Shown piece by piece: positions 9,948 through 18,750 of a stretch of DNA of 64,000 bases (the first letter of the stretch is position 1; each line of letters opens with the position of its first letter). The stretch is from GCA-003244245 sp052390115 (lineage in GTDB: Bacteria; Actinomycetota; Actinomycetes; Mycobacteriales; Pseudonocardiaceae), in assembly GCA_052390115.1 (NCBI GenBank), contig JBQTHE010000070.1:1-64000 (forward strand). The letters are read 5' to 3'. Below the pieces are notes generated by a model, which saw nothing but the letters and a program-made list of their open reading frames with translations, made no database searches and was not told the origin of the DNA. The translations under genes and the position numbers were made by a program.

Positions 9948-11219
9948 ATGGCACGGATCGGTGACGGCGGCGACCTGTTGAAGTGCTCCTTCTGCGGGAA
10001 GAGTCAGAAGCAGGTCAAGAAGCTCATTGCCGGCCCCGGTGTGTATATCTGTGATGAGTGCATCGATCTGTGCAACGAGATCATCGAGGAGGAGCTCGCC
10101 GACGCAGGTGACGTCAAGCTCGACGAGCTACCGAAACCCAGCGAGATCCACGACTTCCTCGAGACCTACGTCATCGGCCAGAACGACGCGAAGCGCACGC
10201 TGTCAGTTGCGGTGTACAACCATTACAAGCGCATTCAGGCTGGCGACAAGGGCCGCGACGACGAGATTGAACTGGCCAAATCGAACATCCTGATGCTCGG
10301 CCCGACCGGGTGCGGGAAGACCTACCTGGCCCAGACCCTGGCGAAGCTTCTCAACGTGCCCTTCGCCATCGCCGATGCCACCGCCCTCACTGAAGCCGGC
10401 TACGTCGGCGAGGACGTGGAGAACATCCTGCTCAAGCTGATCCAGGCAGCAGACTATGACGTCAAGCGGGCCGAGACCGGCATCATCTACATCGATGAGG
10501 TCGACAAGATCGCCCGCAAGTCGGAGAACCCGTCGATCACCAGGGACGTCTCCGGCGAGGGCGTCCAGCAGGCGTTGCTGAAGATCCTGGAGGGCACCAC
10601 CGCGAGCGTGCCACCGCAGGGCGGGCGCAAGCACCCGCACCAGGAGTTCATCCCGATCGATACGACGAACGTCCTGTTCATCGTCGCCGGGGCGTTCGCC
10701 GGCCTCGACAAGATCATCGAAGACCGGATCGGCAAACGGGGGCTGGGTTTCGGCGCCGAGCTGCGGTCGAAGGCCCAGATCGGCAATGCCGACGTGTTCG
10801 CTGACGTCATGCCGGAGGACTTGATCAAGTATGGGCTGATCCCGGAATTCATCGGGCGGCTGCCGGTGGTGGCCAGCGTGACGAACCTGGACAAGTCCTC
10901 GCTGGTGCAGATCCTCACCGAGCCCCGCAACGCCCTGTCGAAGCAGTACAGCAAGCTCTTCGAGATGGACGGCGTGGAGCTGGAGTTCACCGGCACCGCG
11001 ATGGAGGCGATCGCCGATCAGGCGATCCTTCGCGGCACCGGTGCGCGGGGGCTGCGCGCCATCATGGAAGAGGTGCTGCTGCCGGTGATGTACGACATTC
11101 CCAGCCGCGACGACGTGGCGAAGGTGGTCATCACCGAACAGACCGTGCGGGAGAACGTGAACCCGACAATCGTGACCCGGCAGCCCACCCGCCGCGAGCG
11201 TCGCGAGAAGTCAGCCTGA
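9948..11219 (+). CDS. clpX: ATP-dependent Clp protease ATP-binding subunit ClpX
   Basis: ClpX is the AAA+ unfoldase that feeds substrates to ClpP1P2. The 423-residue product has the N-terminal zinc-binding domain (Cys13, Cys16, Cys35, Cys38), Walker A GPTGCGKT at 118-125, Walker B IIYIDEVDK near 180-188, an RKSENPSITRD segment, the ClpP-contacting IGF-like loop region (RIGKRGLGFG), and the C-terminal D2-small domain. The start at ATG 9948 leaves the conserved zinc finger at its usual distance. Confidence 0.96.
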   Translation: MARIGDGGDLLKCSFCGKSQKQVKKLIAGPGVYICDECIDLCNEIIEEELADAGDVKLDELPKPSEIHDFLETYVIGQNDAKRTLSVAVYNHYKRIQAGDKGRDDEIELAKSNILMLGPTGCGKTYLAQTLAKLLNVPFAIADATALTEAGYVGEDVENILLKLIQAADYDVKRAETGIIYIDEVDKIARKSENPSITRDVSGEGVQQALLKILEGTTASVPPQGGRKHPHQEFIPIDTTNVLFIVAGAFAGLDKIIEDRIGKRGLGFGAELRSKAQIGNADVFADVMPEDLIKYGLIPEFIGRLPVVASVTNLDKSSLVQILTEPRNALSKQYSKLFEMDGVELEFTGTAMEAIADQAILRGTGARGLRAIMEEVLLPVMYDIPSRDDVAKVVITEQTVRENVNPTIVTRQPTRRERREKSA

Positions 11220-11231
11220 CCGGCTGGTTGG

Positions 11232-11289
11232 GGGCTCTTCAAGTACCGCCAACCCCCGCCGAAGCTGCTCACAACGGCTACCAACCCGG
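11232..11289 (+). repeat. Dispersed intergenic repeat R1, copy A
   Basis: A ~58-bp element begins GGGCTCTTCAAG and ends GGCTACCAACCCGG. Its two ends match repeat copies at 25349-25406 and 26418-26470; the middle is divergent. It occupies the gap between clpX and the YjbR-type gene and contains no gene. Confidence 0.65.
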
Positions 11290-11296
11290 GCCCGTG

Positions 11297-11674
11297 ATGA
11301 ATCCATCGAGTCTCGACCCGGACCGCCTGCATCGCCTGCGAACGGTCTGCCTGGCGTTTCCCGAGGCGACCGAGAAGCAGGCCTGGGGCGATCCAACGTG
11401 GCGGGTTCGGGATCGCATCTTCGCCATGCAGAAGGGCAACTACGACGGCGGACGGCCCTCGCTGTGGTTGAAGGCGCCCGCCGGCGCGGCCGAGGTCCTC
11501 GTCGCGCCCGATCGAGACCGCTTCTTCGTACCTCCGTATGTCGGGCATAAGGGCTGGATCGGGGTGTACCTGGACGGCCCGGATATCGACTGGGACGAAC
11601 TCGCCGACCTCATCACCGACAGCTACCGGTTGATCGCACCAAAACGTCTGGTCACTGAACTAGACGACCGGTGA
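11297..11674 (+). CDS. MmcQ/YjbR-family (CyaY-like fold) protein
   Basis: This 125-residue small protein resembles the MmcQ/YjbR family: an early CLAFPEATEKQAWGDPTWRV block, then WLKAP and FFVPPYVGHKGWIGVYLD. Members adopt a double-wing fold and are proposed to bind DNA, but no biochemical role is settled. The ATG at 11297 (or GTG 11294) avoids reading the upstream repeat R1. It converges on valS with a 23-bp gap. Confidence 0.8.
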   Translation: MNPSSLDPDRLHRLRTVCLAFPEATEKQAWGDPTWRVRDRIFAMQKGNYDGGRPSLWLKAPAGAAEVLVAPDRDRFFVPPYVGHKGWIGVYLDGPDIDWDELADLITDSYRLIAPKRLVTELDDR

Positions 11675-11697
11675 GTTGCGGTGCCCGTCGAGGGTGG

Positions 11698-14253
11698 TCA
11701 GAGGCGGACTTCTGCGACAAGCTCGTCATCCCTGGTGGTGACGACCTCGATGTGGCCGATGTGACCGGCCGCCTGCACGTCGCGCCGAGCCTCTTCGAAC
11801 AGAGTGACAAAGGAGCGGGACCCACGGACCGTCAACCGCTCGACCTCTGCGCGCATCGAAAGCTTGGCGTCTGACTTACTCTTGCGCACGGCCCGCATGA
11901 CGTCGGCTGCTGTCGAAAGAACTCGCGGGTCGATGTCGCCGCAGACGGCGTGAAGATCACTGGCGGCGGGCCAGGGTGCGCGGTGCACCGTCCCGGGGCG
12001 CCACCAGGACCACACCTCCTCGGTGGTGAACGGCATGAACGGAGCGAACAAGCGAAGCAGGGTAGAAAGTGCCAGGGCTAGCGCGGCTCGCGCGGAATTC
12101 GCCTCCGCTTCGCCGTACTCGCCGTACGCCCGGATCTTGACAAGCTCCACGTAATCGTCACAGAAGGTCCAGAAGAACCTTTCGGCCCGTTCGAGCGCGC
12201 GAGCGTAGTCATAGCACTCGAATGAGCTCGTTGCATCGTCGACGACCGCGGCGAGTTCGGCAAGCATCGCCCGATCCAACGCATTGGCGACGGCCGCAAC
12301 GCCATCAGCGACGCCGAGGCCGAGAACGAAGCGACTGGCGTTGAGTATCTTGACGGCCAGCCGGCGGCCCACCTTCATCTGGGCTTCGTCGAAGGCGGTA
12401 TCGGTACCGGGCCGACCACTAGCCGCCCAGTATCGGACCGCGTCTGATCCATGGCGTTCGAGCAGGCCCATCGGGGTCACGACGTTGCCCTTGGACTTGG
12501 ACATCTTTTTGCGATCGGGGTCGAGAATCCATCCGGAAATGGCGGTGTGACGCCACGGCAGCGAGTCGTGTTCGAGGTGGGAGCGAAGGACGGTCGTAAA
12601 CAGCCAGGTCCGGATGATGTCGTGGCCCTGAGGGCGCAGGTCCATCGGGAAGACGCGCTTGAACAGGTCATTATCGACGCTCCAGCGGCCCGCGACATGG
12701 GGGGTGAGAGACGACGTGGCCCAGGTGTCCATGACGTCGGCGTCGGCGACAAACCCGTCCAGCTGGCCGCGCTGGTCCTCGCGATAACCAGGCGGAGGCG
12801 CCGAAGTGGGGTCAACCGGAAGATCGCAGTCGTCGGGGACGAGGGGCTTGTCGTAAAGCGCCTGCCCGTGGCCATCAAGGGGATACCACACCGGGATCGG
12901 CACGCCGAAGAAGCGCTGCCGGCTGATCAGCCAATCACCGGTGAGGCCGTTGACCCAGTTGGCGTACCGCACCCGCATGTGGTCCGGATGCCACGTCAGC
13001 TGGGTTCCACGATCGAGCAAGGCGCAGCGCAAGTCGCTGTCCCGCCCCCCGTTACGGACATACCATTGCCTGCTCGAGACGATCTCAAGCGGCCGATCGC
13101 CCCTCTCGTAGAACTTGACCGCGTGGACGATCGGCTCCGGTTCGCCTTCCAGGTTTTCGGAGTTCCGGAGGAGCCGAACGATCCGCTCCCGGGCGGTGTG
13201 AACCGTTGCGCCGGCGAGTTCGGCGTACGCGGCCCGACCGGCGTCGTCGTCCAACCCCGGCGGTGGTTCGGAGATCAGCCGACCGTCGCGACCGACGATA
13301 GTCCTGGTATCCAGGCCGAGTTCCCGCCACCAGATGACGTCATTGAGATCGCCGAACGTGCACACCATGGCTATGCCGGAGCCTTTATCCGGATCGGCGA
13401 GTCGATGCGCGACCACCGGAACTCCGACGTTGAACAGCGGGCTCAGCGCGGTCTGGCCGAACAACTCACGGTAGCGCTCATCATCGGGATGCGCGACGAG
13501 CGCCACGCACGCCGGAAGCAGCTCGGGTCGCGTCGTGGCAATGGATATCTTCTTACCGTCAGGACCGTGAAAAGAAATGTTGTGGTAAGCGGCAGGACGG
13601 TCGCGGTCTTCGAGCTCCGCTTGAGCGACGGCGGTCCGGAAGGTGACGTCCCAGAGAGTTGGGGCTTCGGCTTGGTATGCCTCTCCCCGCGCGAGGTTGT
13701 GCAGGAACGCTCGCTGTGAGATGGCCCGCGCGGTGTCGTCTATGGTCCGATACGTCATGGTCCAGTCGATCGAGAGTCCGAGCCGGCGGCAGACATCCTC
13801 GAATGCCTGCTCGTCGAGGGCGGTGAGGCGCTCGCACAGTTCGATGAAGTTCTGACGTGAGCAGGCCACGACGTCCTTGCCGGGCTTGTCGGGCGGGGTG
13901 AAGGTCGGGTCGTAGAGCAGCGACGGGTCGCACCGAACCCCGAAGTAGTTCTGTACCCGCCGTTCCGTCGGCAGGCCATTGTCGTCCCAACCTATCGGGT
14001 AGAAGACTTCGCGGCCGCGCATCCGTTGGTAGCGAGCGACTGTGTCGGTGTGGGTGTAGGAGAACACGTGCCCGACGTGCAGGGATCCGCTGACCGTCGG
14101 CGGCGGGGTGTCGATCGAGTAGACCTGTTCCCGCGCCTTCGTCCGGTCGAAGCGGTAGACGCCCTCGTCCTCCCAGGCGGGTACCCACTTGTCCGCCAGC
14201 CCGTCGACTGAGACTCGGTCTGGCACCTGGACACGGTGTGGTTCGGACGTCAT
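11698..14253 (-). CDS. valS: Valyl-tRNA synthetase
   Basis: ValRS charges tRNA-Val with valine. The 851-residue product is a class I synthetase with the HIGH-type motif HVGH at residues 59-62 and KMSKS at about 582-586, plus the TTRPELLPA editing-domain motif and GWDDNGLPTERRVQ. The C-terminal region is short and I see no clear long coiled-coil arm. ATG 14253 lies 7 nt after a TACGAT -10 box, which suggests a leaderless start; the frame is open further upstream but without family sequence. In related actinomycetes valS commonly lies on the same strand just before folC. Here it is on the opposite strand, divergent from grdE. Confidence 0.92.
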   Translation of the reverse strand: MTSEPHRVQVPDRVSVDGLADKWVPAWEDEGVYRFDRTKAREQVYSIDTPPPTVSGSLHVGHVFSYTHTDTVARYQRMRGREVFYPIGWDDNGLPTERRVQNYFGVRCDPSLLYDPTFTPPDKPGKDVVACSRQNFIELCERLTALDEQAFEDVCRRLGLSIDWTMTYRTIDDTARAISQRAFLHNLARGEAYQAEAPTLWDVTFRTAVAQAELEDRDRPAAYHNISFHGPDGKKISIATTRPELLPACVALVAHPDDERYRELFGQTALSPLFNVGVPVVAHRLADPDKGSGIAMVCTFGDLNDVIWWRELGLDTRTIVGRDGRLISEPPPGLDDDAGRAAYAELAGATVHTARERIVRLLRNSENLEGEPEPIVHAVKFYERGDRPLEIVSSRQWYVRNGGRDSDLRCALLDRGTQLTWHPDHMRVRYANWVNGLTGDWLISRQRFFGVPIPVWYPLDGHGQALYDKPLVPDDCDLPVDPTSAPPPGYREDQRGQLDGFVADADVMDTWATSSLTPHVAGRWSVDNDLFKRVFPMDLRPQGHDIIRTWLFTTVLRSHLEHDSLPWRHTAISGWILDPDRKKMSKSKGNVVTPMGLLERHGSDAVRYWAASGRPGTDTAFDEAQMKVGRRLAVKILNASRFVLGLGVADGVAAVANALDRAMLAELAAVVDDATSSFECYDYARALERAERFFWTFCDDYVELVKIRAYGEYGEAEANSARAALALALSTLLRLFAPFMPFTTEEVWSWWRPGTVHRAPWPAASDLHAVCGDIDPRVLSTAADVMRAVRKSKSDAKLSMRAEVERLTVRGSRSFVTLFEEARRDVQAAGHIGHIEVVTTRDDELVAEVRL

Positions 14254-14345
14254 GACACCCATCGTATTCGGGACACACGACACTCGAACGGCTGGTGGGT
14301 GCGCCGTTACGATGCTAGGTGGACGCCGTTGAGGGGAGGCCGCTC
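14254..14345. promoter_or_regulatory. Divergent promoter region between valS and the grd operon
   Basis: The 92-bp gap holds a TACGAT -10-like box for the leftward valS (rightward-strand complement near 14261-14266) and another TACGAT at 14308-14313 reading toward grdE. A strong Shine-Dalgarno sequence, GAGGGGAGG at about 14331-14339, precedes GTG 14346 by 6 nt. Confidence 0.45.
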
Positions 14346-15650
14346 GTGTCGGCACCGGGCATGTCTGCAATGCGGCGCATCGTGCACGAGGTCCGCTCCG
14401 CCGAGTTCGGTGCCGCCACCCGCTACGACCAGCACCATCTCGTGGTGGGCAGGGCGCAGGTGGAGGCGCTGTTCGCCGATCCTGCCCTGGCGTCGGTGCG
14501 CGCGCAGATAGCGGTACCGGGCGACCGGGTTCGGATCATCGCGCCGCTCGACGTAGTGGAGCCGCGTTCCAAGGGACCGCGCGGCGGGGCCTTTCCCGGC
14601 TGGCTGGTGCCGGTCAACCGCAAGCGTGGCGGCGACACCCACGTGCTGCGCGGGGCCGCGGTGCTCGCGGCCGGGCACCTGCCGCGCAACCAGGAAGGCC
14701 TGATCGACATGTCCGGTCCGGCCGCCGAGCTGTCCCCGTTCGGCCGGACGACCAACGTGGTGATCGAGTTCGACCGCGCTGACGGTGCCTCCTGGCAGGA
14801 GGCTGAGGTCGCACTGCGCCGCGGGGTGTTGCGGCTGGCGGTGCACCTCGCGGATGCCGCCGTCGACGCCGTGCCCGACGTGGTAGAGGAGTTGGCGCCA
14901 CCACATCGCCCGGGCACGCCCACCGCCGGGTTGCCCCGCGTCGGTGTGATCACCAACTTGCAGACCCAGGGCGCGTTCAAGGACGTGTTCGTCTACGGGC
15001 GCAGCATGGCGGGCAGCCTGCCGACCCTGTTCGACCCTGCCGAGATCGAGGACGGGGCCGTGGTCAGCGGTCAATACGGGCACCCGGCGCTGCGCAACCC
15101 GACCTACCTGCATCAGAACCATCCGGTGATCGCCGAGTTGCGCGCCCGCGACGGGCAGGACCTGCGCTTCGCCGGGGTGGTGCTGTGTCCAGAACCGGTG
15201 GAGCAGGGTGACAAGGAACTGGTCTCCGCGCACGCCGCCTGGCTGTGCCGCGCCGCGGGTTTCGACGCCGCCATCGTGACCAAGGAAGGCGCGGGCAACG
15301 CCGACAACGACCTGATGTTGAAAGTGGACGCCCTGGAAGCCGACGGTCTGACCGCGGTGGCGCTGTACGCCGAGATGTCCGGCGCCGACGGCACCGGTCC
15401 ACCCCTGGTGGCCGGTCCGCGCCGAGGTGCGGTGGTCAGCACCGGCAATTACGATCAGCGGGTGCAGTTGTCGGCGGTCGAGCGGGCATTGGGGGGCGCT
15501 CGGCTGGGCATCGCCGACTCGGAGGCGACCTCCGCGGTCGAGATCCCCACCGCCGCCATCCTCAGCGCCCTGAGCCCACTCGGCGCTGGGCGGCTGACCT
15601 GCCGTTCCGAGCACCAGCTGGTCGGCCAGCAGTCGGGAGGTACAGCCTGA
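14346..15650 (+). CDS. grdE: Glycine/sarcosine/betaine reductase component B subunit, GrdE-type, lacking the pyruvoyl site
   Basis: GrdE is the substrate-binding part of component B in Sec-dependent glycine, sarcosine and betaine reductases. The 434-residue product keeps family blocks such as VGVITNLQTQG, YLHQNHPVI, CPEPVEQGDKE and KEGAGNADNDL. Classical GrdE is a proprotein cleaved at Asn-Cys near residue 241 to make a pyruvoyl group, in a context I recall as VSGNCVSACDKN. Here residues 240-252 read VSGQYGHPALRNP, so the cysteine is absent and no cleavage is expected. I chose GTG 14346 for its GAGGGGAGG ribosome-binding site; GTG 14319 is an alternative. It overlaps grdB by one base (TGATG). 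The reaction is not proven and the substrate is unknown. Confidence 0.85.
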   Translation: MSAPGMSAMRRIVHEVRSAEFGAATRYDQHHLVVGRAQVEALFADPALASVRAQIAVPGDRVRIIAPLDVVEPRSKGPRGGAFPGWLVPVNRKRGGDTHVLRGAAVLAAGHLPRNQEGLIDMSGPAAELSPFGRTTNVVIEFDRADGASWQEAEVALRRGVLRLAVHLADAAVDAVPDVVEELAPPHRPGTPTAGLPRVGVITNLQTQGAFKDVFVYGRSMAGSLPTLFDPAEIEDGAVVSGQYGHPALRNPTYLHQNHPVIAELRARDGQDLRFAGVVLCPEPVEQGDKELVSAHAAWLCRAAGFDAAIVTKEGAGNADNDLMLKVDALEADGLTAVALYAEMSGADGTGPPLVAGPRRGAVVSTGNYDQRVQLSAVERALGGARLGIADSEATSAVEIPTAAILSALSPLGAGRLTCRSEHQLVGQQSGGTA

Positions 15651-16972
15651 TGCGCATCGTGCACTACCTCAACCAGTTCTATGCCGGGCTCGGTGGGGAG
15701 GATGCTGCGGGGATCGGTCCCCAGGTACTCGACGGGCCGGTCGGTCCCGGGCGGTTGCTGGCACAGTTGCTCCGTGACGGGTACCAGGACGATTACGAGA
15801 TTGTGGTCACGATCGTGTGCGGCGACGACTATGCCGCCTCCACCCCGGCCGTCGCGCAGGAGCTGCTCGGGATGGCCCGCGCGGCCGATGCCGAGCTGCT
15901 GGTCGCCGGACCCGCCTTCGGCAGCGGACGCTACGGGCTGGCCTGCGCCCGGCTGGTTGCCGCCGCTCATGCGGACGGCCTGACAGCGTTGGCGACGATG
16001 CACCCGGACAACCCTGGCATCACCGACGCGGGTGCCGCCCCGGTCGTGGCCGCGAGTGCGACCTCCAGGCAGATGCGCCCGACAATGCAGAGGGTCGCTG
16101 CTGCGATCGCGAAGCTGGCCACCGGCGCGACGCTGACCACCGAAGACGGAAGGGTCGCCAAGGCGGCCCGGACCGGCCGGCTGGTCGAGCAGCGAGCCGC
16201 AGCGCGGGCGGTCGAGCTCGTGCTGCGCCGGCTCGGCGGTGACCAGGAAAGCACCGAGATCCCCGTCGGCGGGTTCGACGCGGTCGACCCGGCCGCACCG
16301 GTCGGCAAGGCCGCCAGCGCGACCGTCGCGTTGGTGACCGAAGGTGCCGTAGTGCCCGCCGGTAACCCGGACGGGCTCGAGTCAGCACGTGCCACCCGCT
16401 GGTTGCGTTACCAGATAGAGGGGGTTGACGCGCTCGCCTCCGGGGAGTGGGAATCGGTGGACGGTGGCTTCGCGACTACCGCCGCCAATGCCGACCCGAA
16501 CCGGATAGTGCCGCTGGACACTGCCCGCGCGCTGGAGCGCGAGGGCACGATCGGCCGGCTGCACGACGAGTTCCTGGTCACGGTGGGCAACGGCACGCCG
16601 GTGGCCACCGCGCGCCGGTTCGGCGTCGAGTGGGCCGCGGAGCTGCGCAAGGCGGGTGTGCAGGCGGCGATCCTGACCGCCACTTGAGGTACCGGGACGC
16701 GTTGCGGGTCAGCGCTTGCCAAGGAACTGGAGCGGGCCGGTATTCCCACCGCCCTGATCACCAACCTCGTGACGATTGCTGAACAGGTCGGTGCGCCGCG
16801 CATCGTGCAGGGTCGAGGAATCCCCTACCCGTCGGGGGACCCGAACCTGTCACCGCCGGCCGAGCAGGAGTGGCGGCGGCGGTTGGTTCAGCGTGCACTC
16901 GACGCGGTTGCGACCACGGTCGAGCGGCCGACGATCTTCGAGGTCGATGTTGCGGAGGAGATCGATGCCTGA
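15650..16972 (+). CDS. grdB: Selenoprotein GrdB, component B of a glycine-reductase-type complex; UGA at 16685 read as selenocysteine
   Basis: The frame runs from ATG 15650 through an in-frame TGA at 16685-16687 to a TGA at 16970-16972, giving 440 residues with Sec346. The flanks match the GrdB active site: ILTAT-Sec-GTGTRCG here against the remembered ILTST-Sec-GTCTRCG. Homology continues directly after the codon (KELERAGIP, VQGRGIPYPSGDP), so the UGA is not a real stop. The usual partner Cys three residues after Sec is Gly349, and the next Cys is Cys352. Residues 1-345 carry N-terminal GrdB features (YLNQFYAGLGGED, TMHPDNPG). The gene overlaps grdC by 8 bp. Standard gene callers will truncate it at 16687. 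Confidence 0.92.
16685..16687 (+). other. grdB: In-frame UGA selenocysteine codon of grdB
   Basis: The TGA falls exactly at the conserved Sec position of GrdB, and the same frame stays open for 94 further codons with clear GrdB C-terminal sequence. No Cys codon or stop variant is needed to explain it. Confidence 0.9.
16691..16709 (+). promoter_or_regulatory. Candidate bacterial SECIS stem-loop after the grdB UGA
   Basis: Just downstream of the UGA the RNA can pair ACC (16691-16693) with GGU (16707-16709) and CGC (16698-16700) with GCG (16704-16706), leaving a GUU loop and a four-base bulge. It lies where a bacterial SECIS is expected, but the stem is short and was found by eye only. Confidence 0.3.
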
Positions 16973-18392
16973 CGCCGCGGTTGTCCGAGCAGCCAGCCTC
17001 GTGCTGGCGCACACCCCAGGCCTGGCCCGGCATGGCTCCAAGCCGATGCGAACCCTGGCCGGTGACGCCGACCTGATGACCAGCTTCCTGACCAACTTAC
17101 GCGGCTTCGACGATGCCGTCGGCTATCTGCCGCACCAGGCGTTCTTGGGCGTATGCCATCCCCGCGAGCTGCCGCCCCGCCCGTGGGTCGGGGCCGGGTT
17201 GGCCGGGGCTGAACGCTTCGCGCCGTTCGGGGAACTGATGCCCGAGGAGGAGTTCCTCGGGCTGATGGCCGCAGTCGACGAGTTCGACCTGCTGGTGCTG
17301 ACCCCGGAGGTTGCCGAGCAGGCCGCCAAACGGCTGGCCGCCCATCCGCTGGCGGCGCACCTGGATCTGGGCCGGATCACTGCGGCGTCCGGGGATGTCG
17401 CCGCTGCGGTCGCCAGCGGCGCCCGGCCGCTACACCTGGCACCCGACTGTCTCGCGGGGGCGCTGCGTGGCGCGCATGAGGAGGACGAGTCGCTGGTCGC
17501 CCACGTGCTGCTGGAGAACCTGGCTTGTAAGGCGACTGGCATCCTGGCGCTGCTGCATTTGCTGCACGACAACGGCCTCGACCCAGCGGCTATCGGCTAC
17601 ACCATCTCCTGCTCCGAGGAGGCCGTCGGCGACCGTTACCAGCGCGGCGGGGGCAACATGGGCAAGACGATCGCCTCTGTCGCCGGTCTGGCCGAGTCGT
17701 CCGGGGCGGACGTCAAGAACTTCTGCGCGGCGCCGATCCCCGCGCTGGTGATCGCTGCCAGCCTCGTGGTGGCGGGTGTGGTCGAGCAGGTCGCAGTCGT
17801 CGCCGGAGGCTCGCTACCCAAGCTGGGAATGAAGTTCGAGGGGCACCTGCGTCACGGTCTGCCCGTGCTGGAAGACGTGCTCGGTGGCACCGCGATGCTG
17901 GTGACCGCCGACGACGGTGTCTCACCCCGGATCAGGCTCGACGCCGTCGGGCGCCACCGGGTGTGCTCGGGCGGCTCCGGTGCGCAGATCTTGCACGACC
18001 TGGCAGTGCGGCCGCTGGAGGCGATCGGCGCGCGGATGCTGGACGTCGACGACTACGCCACCGAGCTGCACAACCCGGAGATCACCGAGCCGCAGGGTTC
18101 GGGGGACGTCGCAGCGCGCAACTACCGCACGATCGCGGCGCTGGCCGTCCGCCGCAAGGAAATCATCCGCGATGAGATCGACCTGTTCGTCGCAGAGCGG
18201 GGCATGCGGGGTTACGCCCCAACCCAGGGTCATCTGGCTTCGGCGGTGTGTTACCTGCCGCACGCCCTGCGGCGGCTGACGGCCGGATCGGCCCACAGGG
18301 TGCTGCTACTGGCAAAGGGCAGCCTGTTCCTCGGGCGGATGAGCCAGCGGTCCGACGGCATGAGCGTCCTGCTGGAACGCAATGGAGGCTGA
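16965..18392 (+). CDS. grdC: Glycine reductase complex component C beta subunit, GrdC-type
   Basis: GrdC belongs to the thiolase/FabH-like acyl-enzyme family and, with GrdD, handles the carboxymethyl-selenide to acetyl-thioester step of component C. The 475-residue product keeps typical GrdC blocks: CSEEAVGDRYQRGGGNMGK, VKNFCAAP, VAGGSLPKLGMKFEGH, VLEDVLGG, ELHNPEITEPQGSGDV, YAPTQGH and KGSLFLGRM. Conserved cysteines occur in CSEEA and FCAAP. ATG 16965 overlaps the 3' end of grdB by 8 bp, indicating translational coupling. The usual partner gene grdD is not in this window. Confidence 0.9.
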   Translation: MPDAAVVRAASLVLAHTPGLARHGSKPMRTLAGDADLMTSFLTNLRGFDDAVGYLPHQAFLGVCHPRELPPRPWVGAGLAGAERFAPFGELMPEEEFLGLMAAVDEFDLLVLTPEVAEQAAKRLAAHPLAAHLDLGRITAASGDVAAAVASGARPLHLAPDCLAGALRGAHEEDESLVAHVLLENLACKATGILALLHLLHDNGLDPAAIGYTISCSEEAVGDRYQRGGGNMGKTIASVAGLAESSGADVKNFCAAPIPALVIAASLVVAGVVEQVAVVAGGSLPKLGMKFEGHLRHGLPVLEDVLGGTAMLVTADDGVSPRIRLDAVGRHRVCSGGSGAQILHDLAVRPLEAIGARMLDVDDYATELHNPEITEPQGSGDVAARNYRTIAALAVRRKEIIRDEIDLFVAERGMRGYAPTQGHLASAVCYLPHALRRLTAGSAHRVLLLAKGSLFLGRMSQRSDGMSVLLERNGG

Positions 18393-18396
18393 GTTC

Positions 18397-18750
18397 ATGG
18401 GAGTGCAAGAAAACGCTGTGGTGGACGCGACGAAGGAGAACTTCGACGAGCTCGTTGGGTCAGGTCTCGCGCTCGTCGACGTGTGGGCCGAAAGCTGCCG
18501 CCCGTGCGTGGCGCTGGCTCCGCACATGGCGAGCATCGCCAGCACGAACCCAGATCTGACTGTGGTCAGGCTGGATGCGAGCAAGGCACGGCGGCTGTGC
18601 ATGTCGCTGCAGGTGCGCGGACTTCCCACCATCCTGTTGTTCCAGGACGGTCAGGAGGTGGCGCGCATTTCCGAGCCCAACCTGGTAGCAGATCAAGTCG
18701 ATACGTGGCTGGCCACAGCGTTAGCCGAGTTGCCGACGAAGGAGGCGTAA
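18397..18750 (+). CDS. trxA: Thioredoxin with atypical SCRPC active site
   Basis: The 117-residue thioredoxin fold protein has its active site as Ser-Cys34-Arg-Pro-Cys37 rather than WCGPC, and the conserved cis-proline context RGLPTI. In glycine reductase systems a dedicated thioredoxin passes electrons to the selenoproteins, and clostridial versions also have non-standard sites (GCVPC, from memory). GGAGG lies 8 nt before ATG 18397. It starts 4 bp after grdC and ends directly against grdA, so it belongs to this operon. No thioredoxin reductase gene is nearby. Confidence 0.88.
   Translation: MGVQENAVVDATKENFDELVGSGLALVDVWAESCRPCVALAPHMASIASTNPDLTVVRLDASKARRLCMSLQVRGLPTILLFQDGQEVARISEPNLVADQVDTWLATALAELPTKEA

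Noticed and set aside
16685..16687. Treating the TGA as the end of grdB and 16769-16972 as a separate small gene
   Set aside because: The frame continues with GrdB-type sequence immediately after the TGA, and the codon sits at the known Sec position.
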